Below are positions 51,123 through 60,810 of a stretch of DNA of 64,000 bases, in pieces. The DNA lies in NCBI GenBank assembly GCA_050330195.1, contig JBHJOB010000010.1:6803-70802 (forward strand), given 5' to 3'. Below the pieces are notes generated by a model. That model was not told the origin of the DNA. It did no database searches and saw only the letters and a program-made list of their open reading frames with translations. Both the position numbers and the translations under genes were made by a program. The DNA comes from JAHQVI01 sp050330195 (GTDB taxonomy: Bacteria > Pseudomonadota > Alphaproteobacteria > Rhizobiales > Rhodomicrobiaceae). Every line of letters begins with the position of its first letter. Within the stretch, counting starts at the first letter, position 1.

Positions 51123-53555
51123 ATGCGTAACAACGAACTCCGAGCGTCACTGATCAAGCACGCAAAGACCGTCTCGGCGACAGTCACTGCTTGCGTCACG
51201 ATCCTGCTTATCTTGCAACCCTGGCGGCCCGGCGCCGACAGGCGCAGCGAGGAGGCGCAATATACCGCTTCGCTGTCCGCAACAGTCGATACCGCGCCCC
51301 AGAAGGCCGAACCAGCCCCGGCTCCCGTCGTTGCCGCGACCGACGCGCCGCCCGAGGATGTTGCGGATGGCTCACCGGACACTGGCGGCGAGATCCGCCT
51401 TGCCGCCCGCAGCCCTTCGCCGGCATCCGTGCCGCTTCCGGAAAAGCTGGAAGAGAAGGCGCTCATTCCTCTTCCGCAGAAGCGCGAGGCTGCGTCCGGG
51501 GACGGCACGGCGCTCGCCGGCCCGACCACACAGCCGGAGCAGGTTGCGAACTCTCTTGAGAACGAGGCGCTGGCCCCGCTATTCGCCTACAAGGCCCCGA
51601 AAAGCGATGTCGAGAAGCTCAAGAGTTTCGTCAAGCTGACCTATCAGCGGAAGTTCTCCAGCGCCCGGCCGCTGATGGAGGATATGAGCGATCCGGTCGC
51701 GAGCAAATTCGCCCGCTGGTATTATTACCGCACGAAGGCTCCGGACACGACGCCCGAGGAAATCATTGCATTCCTTGAGGAAAATCCGCGCTGGCCGAGC
51801 CGGGATATGCTGGAGGAGAGTGCGGAAGACGCCCTGTTCTGGCGGGAGGAAGATCCCAAACGGGTTCTCGCCTATTTTGCGGACAGGCAACCGGCCAGCG
51901 GTGTCGGCTTTGCGGCGCTGGGAACTGCCTTGATCGAGACCGGCGAGAAGGACAAGGGCGCGGAACATATCCGCAAGGCTTGGCGCAAATATCCGCTGAC
52001 GCAGGCGATCGAGAAGAAGATACGCAAGCTCCGCGTGTTGAACGCCGACGATCACCGTGCGCGCGCCGATTATCTGCTGATGCAGGACAACAAGCGCTAT
52101 GTCGGCGCGGTCGAGCGAATCCTTCCCCAGATCGACAAGAAGTGGAAAGCTTCGATCAAGGCGCGGATCGCAACGGTCAAGCGTGCGAAAAATGCCGGGA
52201 CGCTGCTGACCCGGCTGGACCCGAAGATCAAGCTTGAGCCGCCGGTGCTGTTTGCCCGCATTCAGTGGCTGCGCCGCGCCGACAATGACAAGAAAGTCTG
52301 GTCGCTGCTGCGTTCCGCGCCCAAATCGGCCGAGAAGCTGATCGACCCTGCGGCATGGTGGAAAGAGCGGCGGATCCAGGTGCGACTGGCCCTCAACAGC
52401 GGCAAGGTCAAGACGGCCTACGCGATCGCGAGCGGGCATGGCGCCGGGCTTCCCCATTGGGATCTGAGCGACGCCGAATTCCTCGCCGGCTGGATCGCCC
52501 TGCGCTTTCTCGACCGCCCCAAGGACGCGCGCAAGCATTTCACCGCCGCCATTGCCGCGGGCGGACTGCCCAAACGCCGCTCCCGCGCCGCCTACTGGCT
52601 CGGCCGGACGGAGCTGGAACTGGGCGACGTAACCGCCGCGACGGCGCGCTTCGCCGAAGCCGCGCAGCATCACCACACATTCTACGGTCAACTCGCCCAT
52701 CAGATGATCGCCTCGACGGACGCCAAGGTCGCCTTCCGCACGTTGGTTCGCCAGACGGAGCGTGAGATCGAGGATTTCGCCGCGCAGGACGTCATGAAGG
52801 CGATCGTGCTCACGCATCAGGCCGATTTCGAAAATCTGATGTCCGTGTTCCTCTACGACCGTGCGCGCGAAATCGAGAGCGCGCCGGAAATGACGCTGCT
52901 ATGCGAGTTGGCGAGTCAGGTGGCTTCGACGAACCGGGCGATCCGCATGGCAAAGATCGCCATGAACCGCGATTTCCCTGTCGAGCAATATGCCTATCCG
53001 AACGCCTTGCCGGAGTTCAAGGCCCTGGCCTATGGCGAAGAGATCGAGAATGCGCTGATCCACGCCCTGACCCGTCAGGAAAGCGAGTTCAACCCGGTCA
53101 TCGTCAGTCCGGCCGGCGCGGTCGGGCTGATGCAGCTCCTGCCGTCAACCGCGAAAATGGTCGCCAAATGGTATGGCGAGAAATATTCCAAAAAGAACCT
53201 GTCCGCCGATCCGGCATATAATGTTTCCCTCGGCAGCGCCTTTCTCTACCGGCTGATCAACAATTACGACGGCTCCTACATGATGGCGCTGGCAGGCTAT
53301 AATGCCGGGCCGGGACGCATCCGCCAGTGGGTCCGCAGGTTCGGCGATCCGCGTGAAGCCTCGGTCGATCCGATCGACTGGATCGAGCGCATCCCCTTCA
53401 CCGAAACCCGCGATTACGTTCACAAGATCATGGAGAGCGCCCAGGTCTATCGTTCGCGCCTGCGCGGCGAACAGGCTCCGTTGCAACTCGCCGAAGACCT
53501 CCATCGCGGCCGCAAGGACAAGCCGAAATTTCTGCATGGCGTCGCGTCGAACTGA
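51123..53555 (+). CDS. slt: Soluble lytic murein transglycosylase
   Basis: 810 residues from ATG 51123 (the open frame begins at a TTG 6 bases earlier). An N-terminal hydrophobic segment (about 19-35) exports or anchors it. A Pro/Ala-rich spacer is followed by a long superhelical region, then the GH23 catalytic domain with glutamate in TRQESEFNP (Glu653), GLMQLLPSTA and ALAGYNAGPGRI. It cleaves peptidoglycan with formation of 1,6-anhydromuramic acid. The helical ring is longer than in E. coli Slt70, as in other alphaproteobacterial members. Confidence 0.94.
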   Translation: MRNNELRASLIKHAKTVSATVTACVTILLILQPWRPGADRRSEEAQYTASLSATVDTAPQKAEPAPAPVVAATDAPPEDVADGSPDTGGEIRLAARSPSPASVPLPEKLEEKALIPLPQKREAASGDGTALAGPTTQPEQVANSLENEALAPLFAYKAPKSDVEKLKSFVKLTYQRKFSSARPLMEDMSDPVASKFARWYYYRTKAPDTTPEEIIAFLEENPRWPSRDMLEESAEDALFWREEDPKRVLAYFADRQPASGVGFAALGTALIETGEKDKGAEHIRKAWRKYPLTQAIEKKIRKLRVLNADDHRARADYLLMQDNKRYVGAVERILPQIDKKWKASIKARIATVKRAKNAGTLLTRLDPKIKLEPPVLFARIQWLRRADNDKKVWSLLRSAPKSAEKLIDPAAWWKERRIQVRLALNSGKVKTAYAIASGHGAGLPHWDLSDAEFLAGWIALRFLDRPKDARKHFTAAIAAGGLPKRRSRAAYWLGRTELELGDVTAATARFAEAAQHHHTFYGQLAHQMIASTDAKVAFRTLVRQTEREIEDFAAQDVMKAIVLTHQADFENLMSVFLYDRAREIESAPEMTLLCELASQVASTNRAIRMAKIAMNRDFPVEQYAYPNALPEFKALAYGEEIENALIHALTRQESEFNPVIVSPAGAVGLMQLLPSTAKMVAKWYGEKYSKKNLSADPAYNVSLGSAFLYRLINNYDGSYMMALAGYNAGPGRIRQWVRRFGDPREASVDPIDWIERIPFTETRDYVHKIMESAQVYRSRLRGEQAPLQLAEDLHRGRKDKPKFLHGVASN

Positions 53556-53634
53556 TGCTAGAAATTCCGATTGCGGCAAGCAATTTGGGGCAAGCCGGTA
53601 TTCGGGCCGACGGGGACAAGGCAGCGGGGACGGG

Positions 53635-54585
53635 ATGGGCGAGGCGGGCGAACAGAACTGGAAGGAAATTCGCTTTTCCTCCAATAACGGGCTCACGCTC
53701 TATGCCCGCCATTATGGCGAGCCGCGCGCGGGCGTCCGCCCCGTGCTCTGCCTTCCCGGTCTGACCCGCAATTCCGCCGATTTCCACGATCTGGCGTCCT
53801 TTCTCGCCCACCACCCGACGCGGCCCCGGCAAGTGATATGCCCGGATTATCGCGGACGCGGGAAATCCGACTACGATCCGGAATGGCGCAACTATTCGCC
53901 GTTCATCGAGCTGCTGGACACGCTGGACCTGATCGCAATCATGGGGCTCGAACACGCCGCGATCATCGGCACGTCGCGCGGCGGCATCATCGCCATGCTG
54001 ATGGCGGCTGTGCGCCCTAACGCGATGTCGGCGCTGGTGCTGAACGATATCGGCCCCGAAATCGAGACGGCCGGCCTTGCGCGCATCATGGGCTATGCAG
54101 GCAAGGTGCCGCTTCCGGCGACATGGGAGGAGGCAACCGAACTCGTGCGCTCGATGAACAAGCGCTTCTTCACCAATCTTTCCGACGATGACTGGGCCGA
54201 ACTGGCCCGTCAGCTCTTTTCCGAAAGGAATGGCCGCCCCGCGCCGGGCTATGACACCAGGCTCGCCGATGCGCTTTCCGAAATCGACATTGCGCAGAAG
54301 ATCCCGACCATGTGGCCGCAATTCGAAGCGTTGACCCGCATACCGGTACTCGTGCTGCGCGGCGAGCACTCCGACCTGCTGAGCGCGGCGACGGTCGCTG
54401 AAATGGAAGCCCGGCATCCTCGGCTCGCCTCCGTCACCGTTCATGCGCAGGGACACGCCCCCCTGCTGAAGGACCGCTTCACCATCGGCATCATTGCCGA
54501 TTTCCTTCGTGAAACCGATCCTGACAGCGTCAGCGCCTCGGATCGGGACAGCGCGACAAGACAGCTTCCCAGCCTCGTGAGCTGA
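53635..54585 (+). CDS. Alpha/beta hydrolase
   Basis: 316 residues from ATG 53635; the open frame to 53302 only overlaps slt. The nucleophile elbow is IIGTSRGG (Ser114), the oxyanion region is LCLPGLTRNSADF, a DYRGRGKSD block follows, and the catalytic His is in VHAQGHAPLL. It is a cytoplasmic esterase/hydrolase-type protein of unknown substrate, 79 bp after slt on the same strand. Confidence 0.9.
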   Translation: MGEAGEQNWKEIRFSSNNGLTLYARHYGEPRAGVRPVLCLPGLTRNSADFHDLASFLAHHPTRPRQVICPDYRGRGKSDYDPEWRNYSPFIELLDTLDLIAIMGLEHAAIIGTSRGGIIAMLMAAVRPNAMSALVLNDIGPEIETAGLARIMGYAGKVPLPATWEEATELVRSMNKRFFTNLSDDDWAELARQLFSERNGRPAPGYDTRLADALSEIDIAQKIPTMWPQFEALTRIPVLVLRGEHSDLLSAATVAEMEARHPRLASVTVHAQGHAPLLKDRFTIGIIADFLRETDPDSVSASDRDSATRQLPSLVS

Positions 54586-54709
54586 TTTTGCCGTTGACAT
54601 CTCCCGGCGCGCTCGTCTTCACCTCCAGACGCGGACCCATTAGCGAAGCGTTTCATTTACCGCTATCATCGGCCCGACCAAATATGCTGTTCAACCGGGA
54701 GCGCGTCTC

Positions 54710-56125
54710 ATGAGCATGGGCGAGACACAATCTGCCAACGATAATCAGAGCGCTGGCCGCGCGGCGACACTGGCCGCGCTGAAGGAGCGATTTGGCGCGC
54801 GTTATGCGGATGGCCGTCCGCTGCGGGAACAGCATGGCCATACGACCACCTGGCTGACCAACCAGCCGCCTGAGGCGGTGATCTATCCTGAAAGCACCGA
54901 GGAGGTCGTCGAGATCGTCAATCTCTGCCGGGAAAGCCGCACGCCGATCATTCCGTTCGGCGCGGGCACATCGCTGGAAGGACATCTGAACGCTCCGCAC
55001 GGCGGCGTCAGTCTCGATTTCGCCCGCATGAAGCAGGTTCTTGCCGTCAATGCCGAGGACATGGATTGCCGGGTCCAGCCGGGGATAACGCGCAAGGAGC
55101 TTGAAGCTCACCTGCGCGATACGGGGCTGTTCTTCCCGCTCGATCCAGGCGCTGACGCAACGCTGGGAGGCATGGCGGCGACGCGGGCTTCGGGCACGAT
55201 GGCGGTGCGCTACGGCACGATGCGCGAGCTGGTTCTCGGGCTGACCGTGGTCATGGCCGACGGCAGCGTCGTCAAGACCGGCGGGCGGGCCCGCAAATCA
55301 TCGGCGGGCTACGATCTGACGCGGCTGATGGTCGGTTCGGAGGGCACGCTCGGCATCATCACGGAGCTGACGGTGCGGCTGTTCGGCGTGCCGGAGACGA
55401 TCCTGGCCGCCGTCTGTCTCTTCGAAACGCTCGACGGCGCCTGTCGCACCGTTACCACCGCGATCCAGCTCGGGCTGGGGCTTGCACGCATCGAGCTTCT
55501 CGATCCGCTCATCATTCGCGGCGTCAACCAGCATTCGAACCTGTCCCTGCGCGAAGTACCGACGCTGTTCCTCGAATTTCACGGCACGCGGGCGGGTACG
55601 GAGGAGCAAGTCGAGATTTTCAAGGTGCTGGCCGAGTCGGAAGGCGGCGGCCCGCTGGACTGGGCGGAAAAGCTGGAAGATCGCAATCGGCTGTGGCAGG
55701 CGCGCCACGATGCCTATTGGGCAGGCATATCCCTGCGCCCCGGCACGAAAGCGTTTGTCACCGATGTCTGCGTCCCGTTGTCACGTCTGGCGGAATGCGT
55801 GAACGAGACCCATGCCGATATCGAGGAGGCTGGGCTGATCGCCCCTGTCGTGGGGCATGTCGGCGATGGCAATTTCCATGTCCAGGTGATGATGGATACG
55901 GAAAATCCGGAGGAAATCGCGGCGGTTGAGCGCTTTAACAGCCGCCTCATCGAGCGGGCCCTGAAACTGGAGGGCACCTGCACGGGCGAGCATGGGGTCG
56001 GTTCAGGAAAAATTAACTATGTGGCAAAAGAACATGGCCTTGGAATAACCGTAATGGCTGCCATAAAGAGAGCGCTTGATCCACATATTATACTGAATCC
56101 GGGCAAGGTCATTGCGTTGCCCTGA
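54710..56125 (+). CDS. FAD-binding oxidoreductase, D-lactate/glycolate dehydrogenase type
   Basis: 471 residues. The PCMH-type FAD domain shows IIPFGAGTSLEGHLNAPHGGVSLD and LDPGADATLGGMAATRASGTMAVRYGTMRELVLGL. The C-terminal substrate domain ends with HVGDGNFHVQVM and CTGEHGVGSGK. It oxidises a D-2-hydroxy acid and passes electrons to a cytochrome or quinone. Whether it prefers lactate, glycolate or another acid is not shown; no glcEF genes accompany it. Confidence 0.92.
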   Translation: MSMGETQSANDNQSAGRAATLAALKERFGARYADGRPLREQHGHTTTWLTNQPPEAVIYPESTEEVVEIVNLCRESRTPIIPFGAGTSLEGHLNAPHGGVSLDFARMKQVLAVNAEDMDCRVQPGITRKELEAHLRDTGLFFPLDPGADATLGGMAATRASGTMAVRYGTMRELVLGLTVVMADGSVVKTGGRARKSSAGYDLTRLMVGSEGTLGIITELTVRLFGVPETILAAVCLFETLDGACRTVTTAIQLGLGLARIELLDPLIIRGVNQHSNLSLREVPTLFLEFHGTRAGTEEQVEIFKVLAESEGGGPLDWAEKLEDRNRLWQARHDAYWAGISLRPGTKAFVTDVCVPLSRLAECVNETHADIEEAGLIAPVVGHVGDGNFHVQVMMDTENPEEIAAVERFNSRLIERALKLEGTCTGEHGVGSGKINYVAKEHGLGITVMAAIKRALDPHIILNPGKVIALP

Positions 56126-56197
56126 AGTTCCTTTATTGTTCCAGGCTGAACTTTGCAAATCTCAAATGTTTGGCAAGCATAAGGCTGGAGGCTTTCG

Positions 56198-59100
56198 TTG
56201 GGTTCGCTCCTTGCCGCCCTCGCAACTATAATCGTGACTGGGCTGACCGCCCTTTTCGCGCTGCCTTACGTCGTGGATTGGAACGATTACAAGGCTGAGT
56301 TCGAGTCGCAGGCGGCGAAGCTGGTCGGCCGTCCGGTCGCCATTCAGGGGAATATCGACCTCTCCATCCTGCCGGTGCCGACGCTCAGCGTCCGCGGCCT
56401 GCGCATTTCCGATGAGTTCGGGCGGTTTGAACGCCCTTTTGCCGAAGTTGAGGAGTTCAACGCCGTCCTCTCTCTGCCGCCGCTTCTTCGCGGAACCATG
56501 GAAGCCAAATCCATCATGCTGGACCAACCGATCGTCCGGCTGAAGATCGACGATTTCGGCGAGGGAACGTGGCTCAGCCTCGGTCCGCATGGCATGACGA
56601 TACCCGTTCCTGTGCAGCAGGTCGTACTCGACAGGGTCGACATCCGAAACGGCGCGATCGAGCTGCGCCGCGCGGACTCGCCCACCGCCCGTTTCGATCG
56701 GATAAGCGGGCATCTGTCAGCGGACAGCCTGAGCGGGCCGTTCAGATTTGACGGGGTCGGCGCGATCGGAGGCGGCGACAAGGAAATCAAGCTGGCGGCG
56801 GTGAGACCGAAGGACGATCCCAACCTGCGCCTGAAGGGATCGTTGCGCTCACTGGACGGCGTCAGCCTTTACCAGCTCGACGGACAGATCAAGGGGCTGC
56901 ATGGCCCGGTGCACTACGAGGGACCGGTCGCCGCACGGCTTGCGCTCGATACCAAGGCGAAGAAGGCCGAGACGGGACAGCTTGCCGAGCCGATGGCGGG
57001 CAAGGCCATCGAGCTGCGCGCATCCGCCAAGATCACGCTGGAAGACGCCCGGCTCGACGATATTGCGCTGACTGTCACACAGAATGACCGGCCGCAGCAG
57101 GTCACCGGCTGGGCTCATGCCTCATGGAATGACGCGCCGCGGCTGGACCTCAACGTGGAAGCGTCCTGGCTCGATATCGACCAGATGCTCAACGCCGGCG
57201 CCGATGATGAGCAGCGTCCTGTGCCGACCGCGGCGATCGCCGCCTTGCCGCGTATCTTCGAAGGCTGGTCCTTCAAGCCGCGTCAGGGGCAGATCACCGC
57301 GAAAATCCAGCAAGCGGGCCTTAGCGGCGATGTCGTCGAAGGCATCAATTTCGTCGCCTCGCATAATGCCGGCGGATGGGAGATCGACACGCTGGTCGCG
57401 CATCTGCCCGGCGACACGGATCTTGACGTGAAGGGTACGCTTCCGGCTGGCGAGGCGCTCGCCTTCAACGGCAGCTTCGTGCTCAAGGGCAAGAACCTTT
57501 CCCGGCTCCTGCGCTGGTCGGCGCCTTCGCTAGGCGTCGTCGATGCAGGCAATGCGCAGAATTTCGGACTGTCCAGCGGCATAACGCTGACGCCGGAGCA
57601 ACTCGCCTTCCGCAATGCGAAGGGTTCGCTTGGCGACTCCTCCTTTACGGGCGATCTCGTTCACGACTACGGCGATAATTCAAAGCTGCTGCTCGCGCTG
57701 GAAAGCGACCGGCTTGACCTGCGAACGCTCTACGCGGCGAGAAACCGGTCGGCCGACGATCCGGAAGGCGATGCGCTGGCGCAGATCTCGCCCTACAAGA
57801 AGACGAATGACTGGAGCGCGGAGACCGTTCCGACCCGCAAGACCAATCTGGCCGATGTCCTCGGAACCGTCTTCAAGGCCGACCAGTCCAATGTGAGCCT
57901 GCTTGTCTCGCGCCTGCAACTGCCCGATTTCGAAGCGCGCGATGTCCGCTCCGCCTTCCGCTACGAAAAGGGCACTTTCGATTTCCGCGAACTGAATCTG
58001 GCGACAACCGACGGCCTCAAGGTCGAAGCCAGCGGACGCATCACCGGCTTCGAAAGCAAGCCGAATGGCTCGATGAAGCTCTCCATCGACGCGCCTTCCG
58101 CCCCGTCGGTTACAAATCTGGCGCGTCTCGTCGGTTTCGACGGCGTCAGCCGGGGCGCGCGGCGCCGTATCGAGGCGCTTTCGCCATTCCAGCTCCGGGG
58201 GAATTTCGATGCCGTCGCCGCCCGGAACAGTGTCAAGCTGACACTTGCGGGCATGGCTGGCGGCAGCGAACTCACCTTCAATGGCCGGATGCATGGAACG
58301 TTCGAGGAGCTTGGCAACGCCTCCATCGACATCAATGGCGGCATTGGCAATGCCGATGGCAGCCGCCTGATCGCGCAGCTTGCGCCGGAAGTGCCGCTGG
58401 AGAAAGCATCGGCACAGAAGGGCGCAGGCTATCTGAATATCTCCGCCCTCGGAACGGTCAAGTCCGGCCTCGTCAGCAAGATCGAGCTTCAGACCCCGCA
58501 GGCGCGCGGCCAGTTCGAGGGACAGATTGCGCTTCTGGCGGAACCGTCCTGGAAGCTGACCGGCGACCTGACCATGCGAGCAACGCAGGCCACGACGGCG
58601 CTCTCCATGCTGCGGATGTCTCCGGGCGGCACCCCCGTGACCGGCGCGATCGATCTGCAGGCCTCCATATCCAAGGAAGCGGCGGAATATCAGGTCGCGA
58701 ACCTGACATTGCAGATCGGCGGCGAGACTGTACGCGGCTCGTTCAAGGCCGATGTGTCCGGTGATCGTCCGGTTGCTGACATCGACATCAACGCGGCATC
58801 CGTCGTCCTGCCAAAGATTGCCGCCTATCTGGTCGACTGGGAGCGCGACGACCTGTCCTCCCAGATCGCCAACGTCGCCAGGGGTATGACAGGCGTCTGG
58901 CCGGAACAGGCTTTTTCACTCTCGGCGCTGCGCGCCTTCGACGGAACGATCAGGGTCAAGGCGCCTGCCTTCGCCATCGCAGACGGGTTGACGCTGAAGG
59001 ACGGCGAGTTGAAGGCATCCCTTGCATCGGGCACGCTGAATGTCTCCGAGCTGCGGGGGGATGTCTACGGCGGTACGTTCGCGGCCTCCGGCTCGCTGAG

Positions 59101-60193
59101 CGCCCTCAAGGGAAGCGCCGGTTTCAGCGGACGCCTCTCGCTGAAGAACGCCGACCTTGCCGCACTCGGCAAGGCGCATGGCGGCGGCAAGATTGTCAAC
59201 GGAACGGGCGATCTCGATCTGTCCTTTTCCGGCGAAGGCATCAGCCCGCGCGGCCTGATTACCGTGATGTCGGGCGACGGGCAGCTCGTGCTGAGCAAGG
59301 GCTCGATCTTCGGCCTTTCTCCCTCCGTCCTGACAAATGCGGCGGAGACTTATCTGCAGGAGGAGATTCCGGATCAGAATGCGCTCGCCGCCAAGCTGCG
59401 GCAAGATCTTCGGGCCGGACGGTTGCCCTACCGGAAGATTGCCGCGCCGGTTGTGATCAAGGACGGTGTTCTGCGCGTTGCGGAGGCTGAATTCCGTGGC
59501 GATGATTATCTCGCCCGGGCCGGCCTGATCGTCGATCTTGGTTCACTGCGTTTCGACAGTGAATGGTCGGTCGATCCTCTCGGCAAGACGAAAGACGAAC
59601 AGCCGCTTCCGCCCGTGCGGATGGTTTTCGCCGGGCCACTTTCACAATTCTCCTCGGTCAGCCTGCAGCTCAATGCCGACAATTACGAGCGTTTCCTGAC
59701 CATGAAGCGCATGGATCAGGATATGGAGAAACTGGAACGGCTCAGCCAGGAGCGTGGCATTTCCCGTGGTGCTCCGCCCTCGCGCGCCGCACCCGAGGAC
59801 CGTCAGCCGTCCGACGCGAGCCCGGTGAATTCCAGCTCCGTGTCCAATGCGCAGGACGGCGGGGAAAACGACATTCCGAGCCAGTCGCTCCTGCGTGCTC
59901 CCGATGGAGCATTGGAAAACCGCGCCACGCCTCCCGAGACCGTCGCATCACCGCCGCCGCCGTCTGCCGAGACGCAGCCGCTCCTGCGCGACGATACCGC
60001 CCCTCCGGATACAGGCGTGGGCTGGTCCGCAGGCGTCGAGACGACCGATACGCCGGCGACTTCTCAGGGGGACGCGAATTCGTGGCAAGCAGAAGCCCTT
60101 CAGCCGCCGAAAGTAGAAGTGCCGGTTGACTTTGAAGCCCAGATCCGCGAAGTGCTGCGCTCGCAGCCGGGGAACAACCCCGCCTACCAGTGA
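56198..60193 (+). CDS. AsmA family protein, large
   Basis: 1331 residues. It starts at TTG 56198, preceded by GGAG; no ATG is available before the single N-terminal membrane segment (residues 2-22). The AsmA N-terminal domain (YKAEFESQAAKLVGRPVAIQGNIDLSILP) is followed by a long repetitive beta-rich body and the AsmA C-terminal domain (DGQLVLSKGSIFGLSPSVLTNAAE). A Pro/Ser-rich tail of about 120 residues closes it. AsmA-like proteins are held in the inner membrane and span the periplasm, with proposed roles in lipid transport and outer-membrane homeostasis. Confidence 0.93.
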   Translation: MGSLLAALATIIVTGLTALFALPYVVDWNDYKAEFESQAAKLVGRPVAIQGNIDLSILPVPTLSVRGLRISDEFGRFERPFAEVEEFNAVLSLPPLLRGTMEAKSIMLDQPIVRLKIDDFGEGTWLSLGPHGMTIPVPVQQVVLDRVDIRNGAIELRRADSPTARFDRISGHLSADSLSGPFRFDGVGAIGGGDKEIKLAAVRPKDDPNLRLKGSLRSLDGVSLYQLDGQIKGLHGPVHYEGPVAARLALDTKAKKAETGQLAEPMAGKAIELRASAKITLEDARLDDIALTVTQNDRPQQVTGWAHASWNDAPRLDLNVEASWLDIDQMLNAGADDEQRPVPTAAIAALPRIFEGWSFKPRQGQITAKIQQAGLSGDVVEGINFVASHNAGGWEIDTLVAHLPGDTDLDVKGTLPAGEALAFNGSFVLKGKNLSRLLRWSAPSLGVVDAGNAQNFGLSSGITLTPEQLAFRNAKGSLGDSSFTGDLVHDYGDNSKLLLALESDRLDLRTLYAARNRSADDPEGDALAQISPYKKTNDWSAETVPTRKTNLADVLGTVFKADQSNVSLLVSRLQLPDFEARDVRSAFRYEKGTFDFRELNLATTDGLKVEASGRITGFESKPNGSMKLSIDAPSAPSVTNLARLVGFDGVSRGARRRIEALSPFQLRGNFDAVAARNSVKLTLAGMAGGSELTFNGRMHGTFEELGNASIDINGGIGNADGSRLIAQLAPEVPLEKASAQKGAGYLNISALGTVKSGLVSKIELQTPQARGQFEGQIALLAEPSWKLTGDLTMRATQATTALSMLRMSPGGTPVTGAIDLQASISKEAAEYQVANLTLQIGGETVRGSFKADVSGDRPVADIDINAASVVLPKIAAYLVDWERDDLSSQIANVARGMTGVWPEQAFSLSALRAFDGTIRVKAPAFAIADGLTLKDGELKASLASGTLNVSELRGDVYGGTFAASGSLSALKGSAGFSGRLSLKNADLAALGKAHGGGKIVNGTGDLDLSFSGEGISPRGLITVMSGDGQLVLSKGSIFGLSPSVLTNAAETYLQEEIPDQNALAAKLRQDLRAGRLPYRKIAAPVVIKDGVLRVAEAEFRGDDYLARAGLIVDLGSLRFDSEWSVDPLGKTKDEQPLPPVRMVFAGPLSQFSSVSLQLNADNYERFLTMKRMDQDMEKLERLSQERGISRGAPPSRAAPEDRQPSDASPVNSSSVSNAQDGGENDIPSQSLLRAPDGALENRATPPETVASPPPPSAETQPLLRDDTAPPDTGVGWSAGVETTDTPATSQGDANSWQAEALQPPKVEVPVDFEAQIREVLRSQPGNNPAYQ

Positions 60194-60240
60194 TGTTGCA
60201 GGGCATCGCAAGCGCGCGCCATGTCTCCTTTGCCAACGCG

Positions 60241-60732
60241 CTACCCGATTGGCAAGCCGCTATCGGTCTTCGACATGCGGATGGTGAGCGCCGTGCGGAC
60301 GTGGTCGACATTCGGCGCCGCAGTCAGGTCGCGGATGACGAAATTCTGGAAGCTCTGCAGATCCGGCGCGACGCATTTCAGCAGAAAATCAATGTCCCCC
60401 GACAGCATCGCGCATTCGCTGACATAGCTCCACGATCGCGCAAGCGTCTCGAAAGCAGCCAGATCGGCTTCGGCCTGGCTCGACAGGCGGACCATCGCAT
60501 AAGCCTGCACGTCAAAACCGAGCAGCTTCGCATTCAGCCGCGCATTGTAGCCGAGGATGAAGCCGGCCTGCTCCAGCGCACGCACGCGGCGCAGACAGGG
60601 CGGCGCGGAAATCCCGACGCGTCTTGCCAGTTCGACATTCGTCATGCGCCCCTCGGCCTGCAACTCCTGCAGGATCAGCCAGTCGATACGATCCAGTTCG
60701 ATCCAGGGCGGCGCTTCGCGTCCTATCGGCAT
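60241..60732 (-). CDS. Lrp/AsnC family transcriptional regulator
   Basis: 163 residues from ATG 60732; the open frame runs much further upstream but only as antisense to the next gene. The winged helix shows LDRIDWLILQELQAEGRMTNVELARRVGISAPPCLRRV, and the C-terminal RAM effector domain carries GFDVQAYAMVRLSS and CAMLSGDIDFLLKC. It probably senses an amino acid. It is divergent from the ELM1-family gene, which it may control. Confidence 0.92.
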   Translation of the reverse strand: MPIGREAPPWIELDRIDWLILQELQAEGRMTNVELARRVGISAPPCLRRVRALEQAGFILGYNARLNAKLLGFDVQAYAMVRLSSQAEADLAAFETLARSWSYVSECAMLSGDIDFLLKCVAPDLQSFQNFVIRDLTAAPNVDHVRTALTIRMSKTDSGLPIG

Positions 60733-60810
60733 GCTTGGCTCTTGCGCGTTGGAAGGGTAGTAAGTGCTGTCCGCGACCGAAGATAACCGCATCGCCGCGC
60801 TGCGCAAGAA

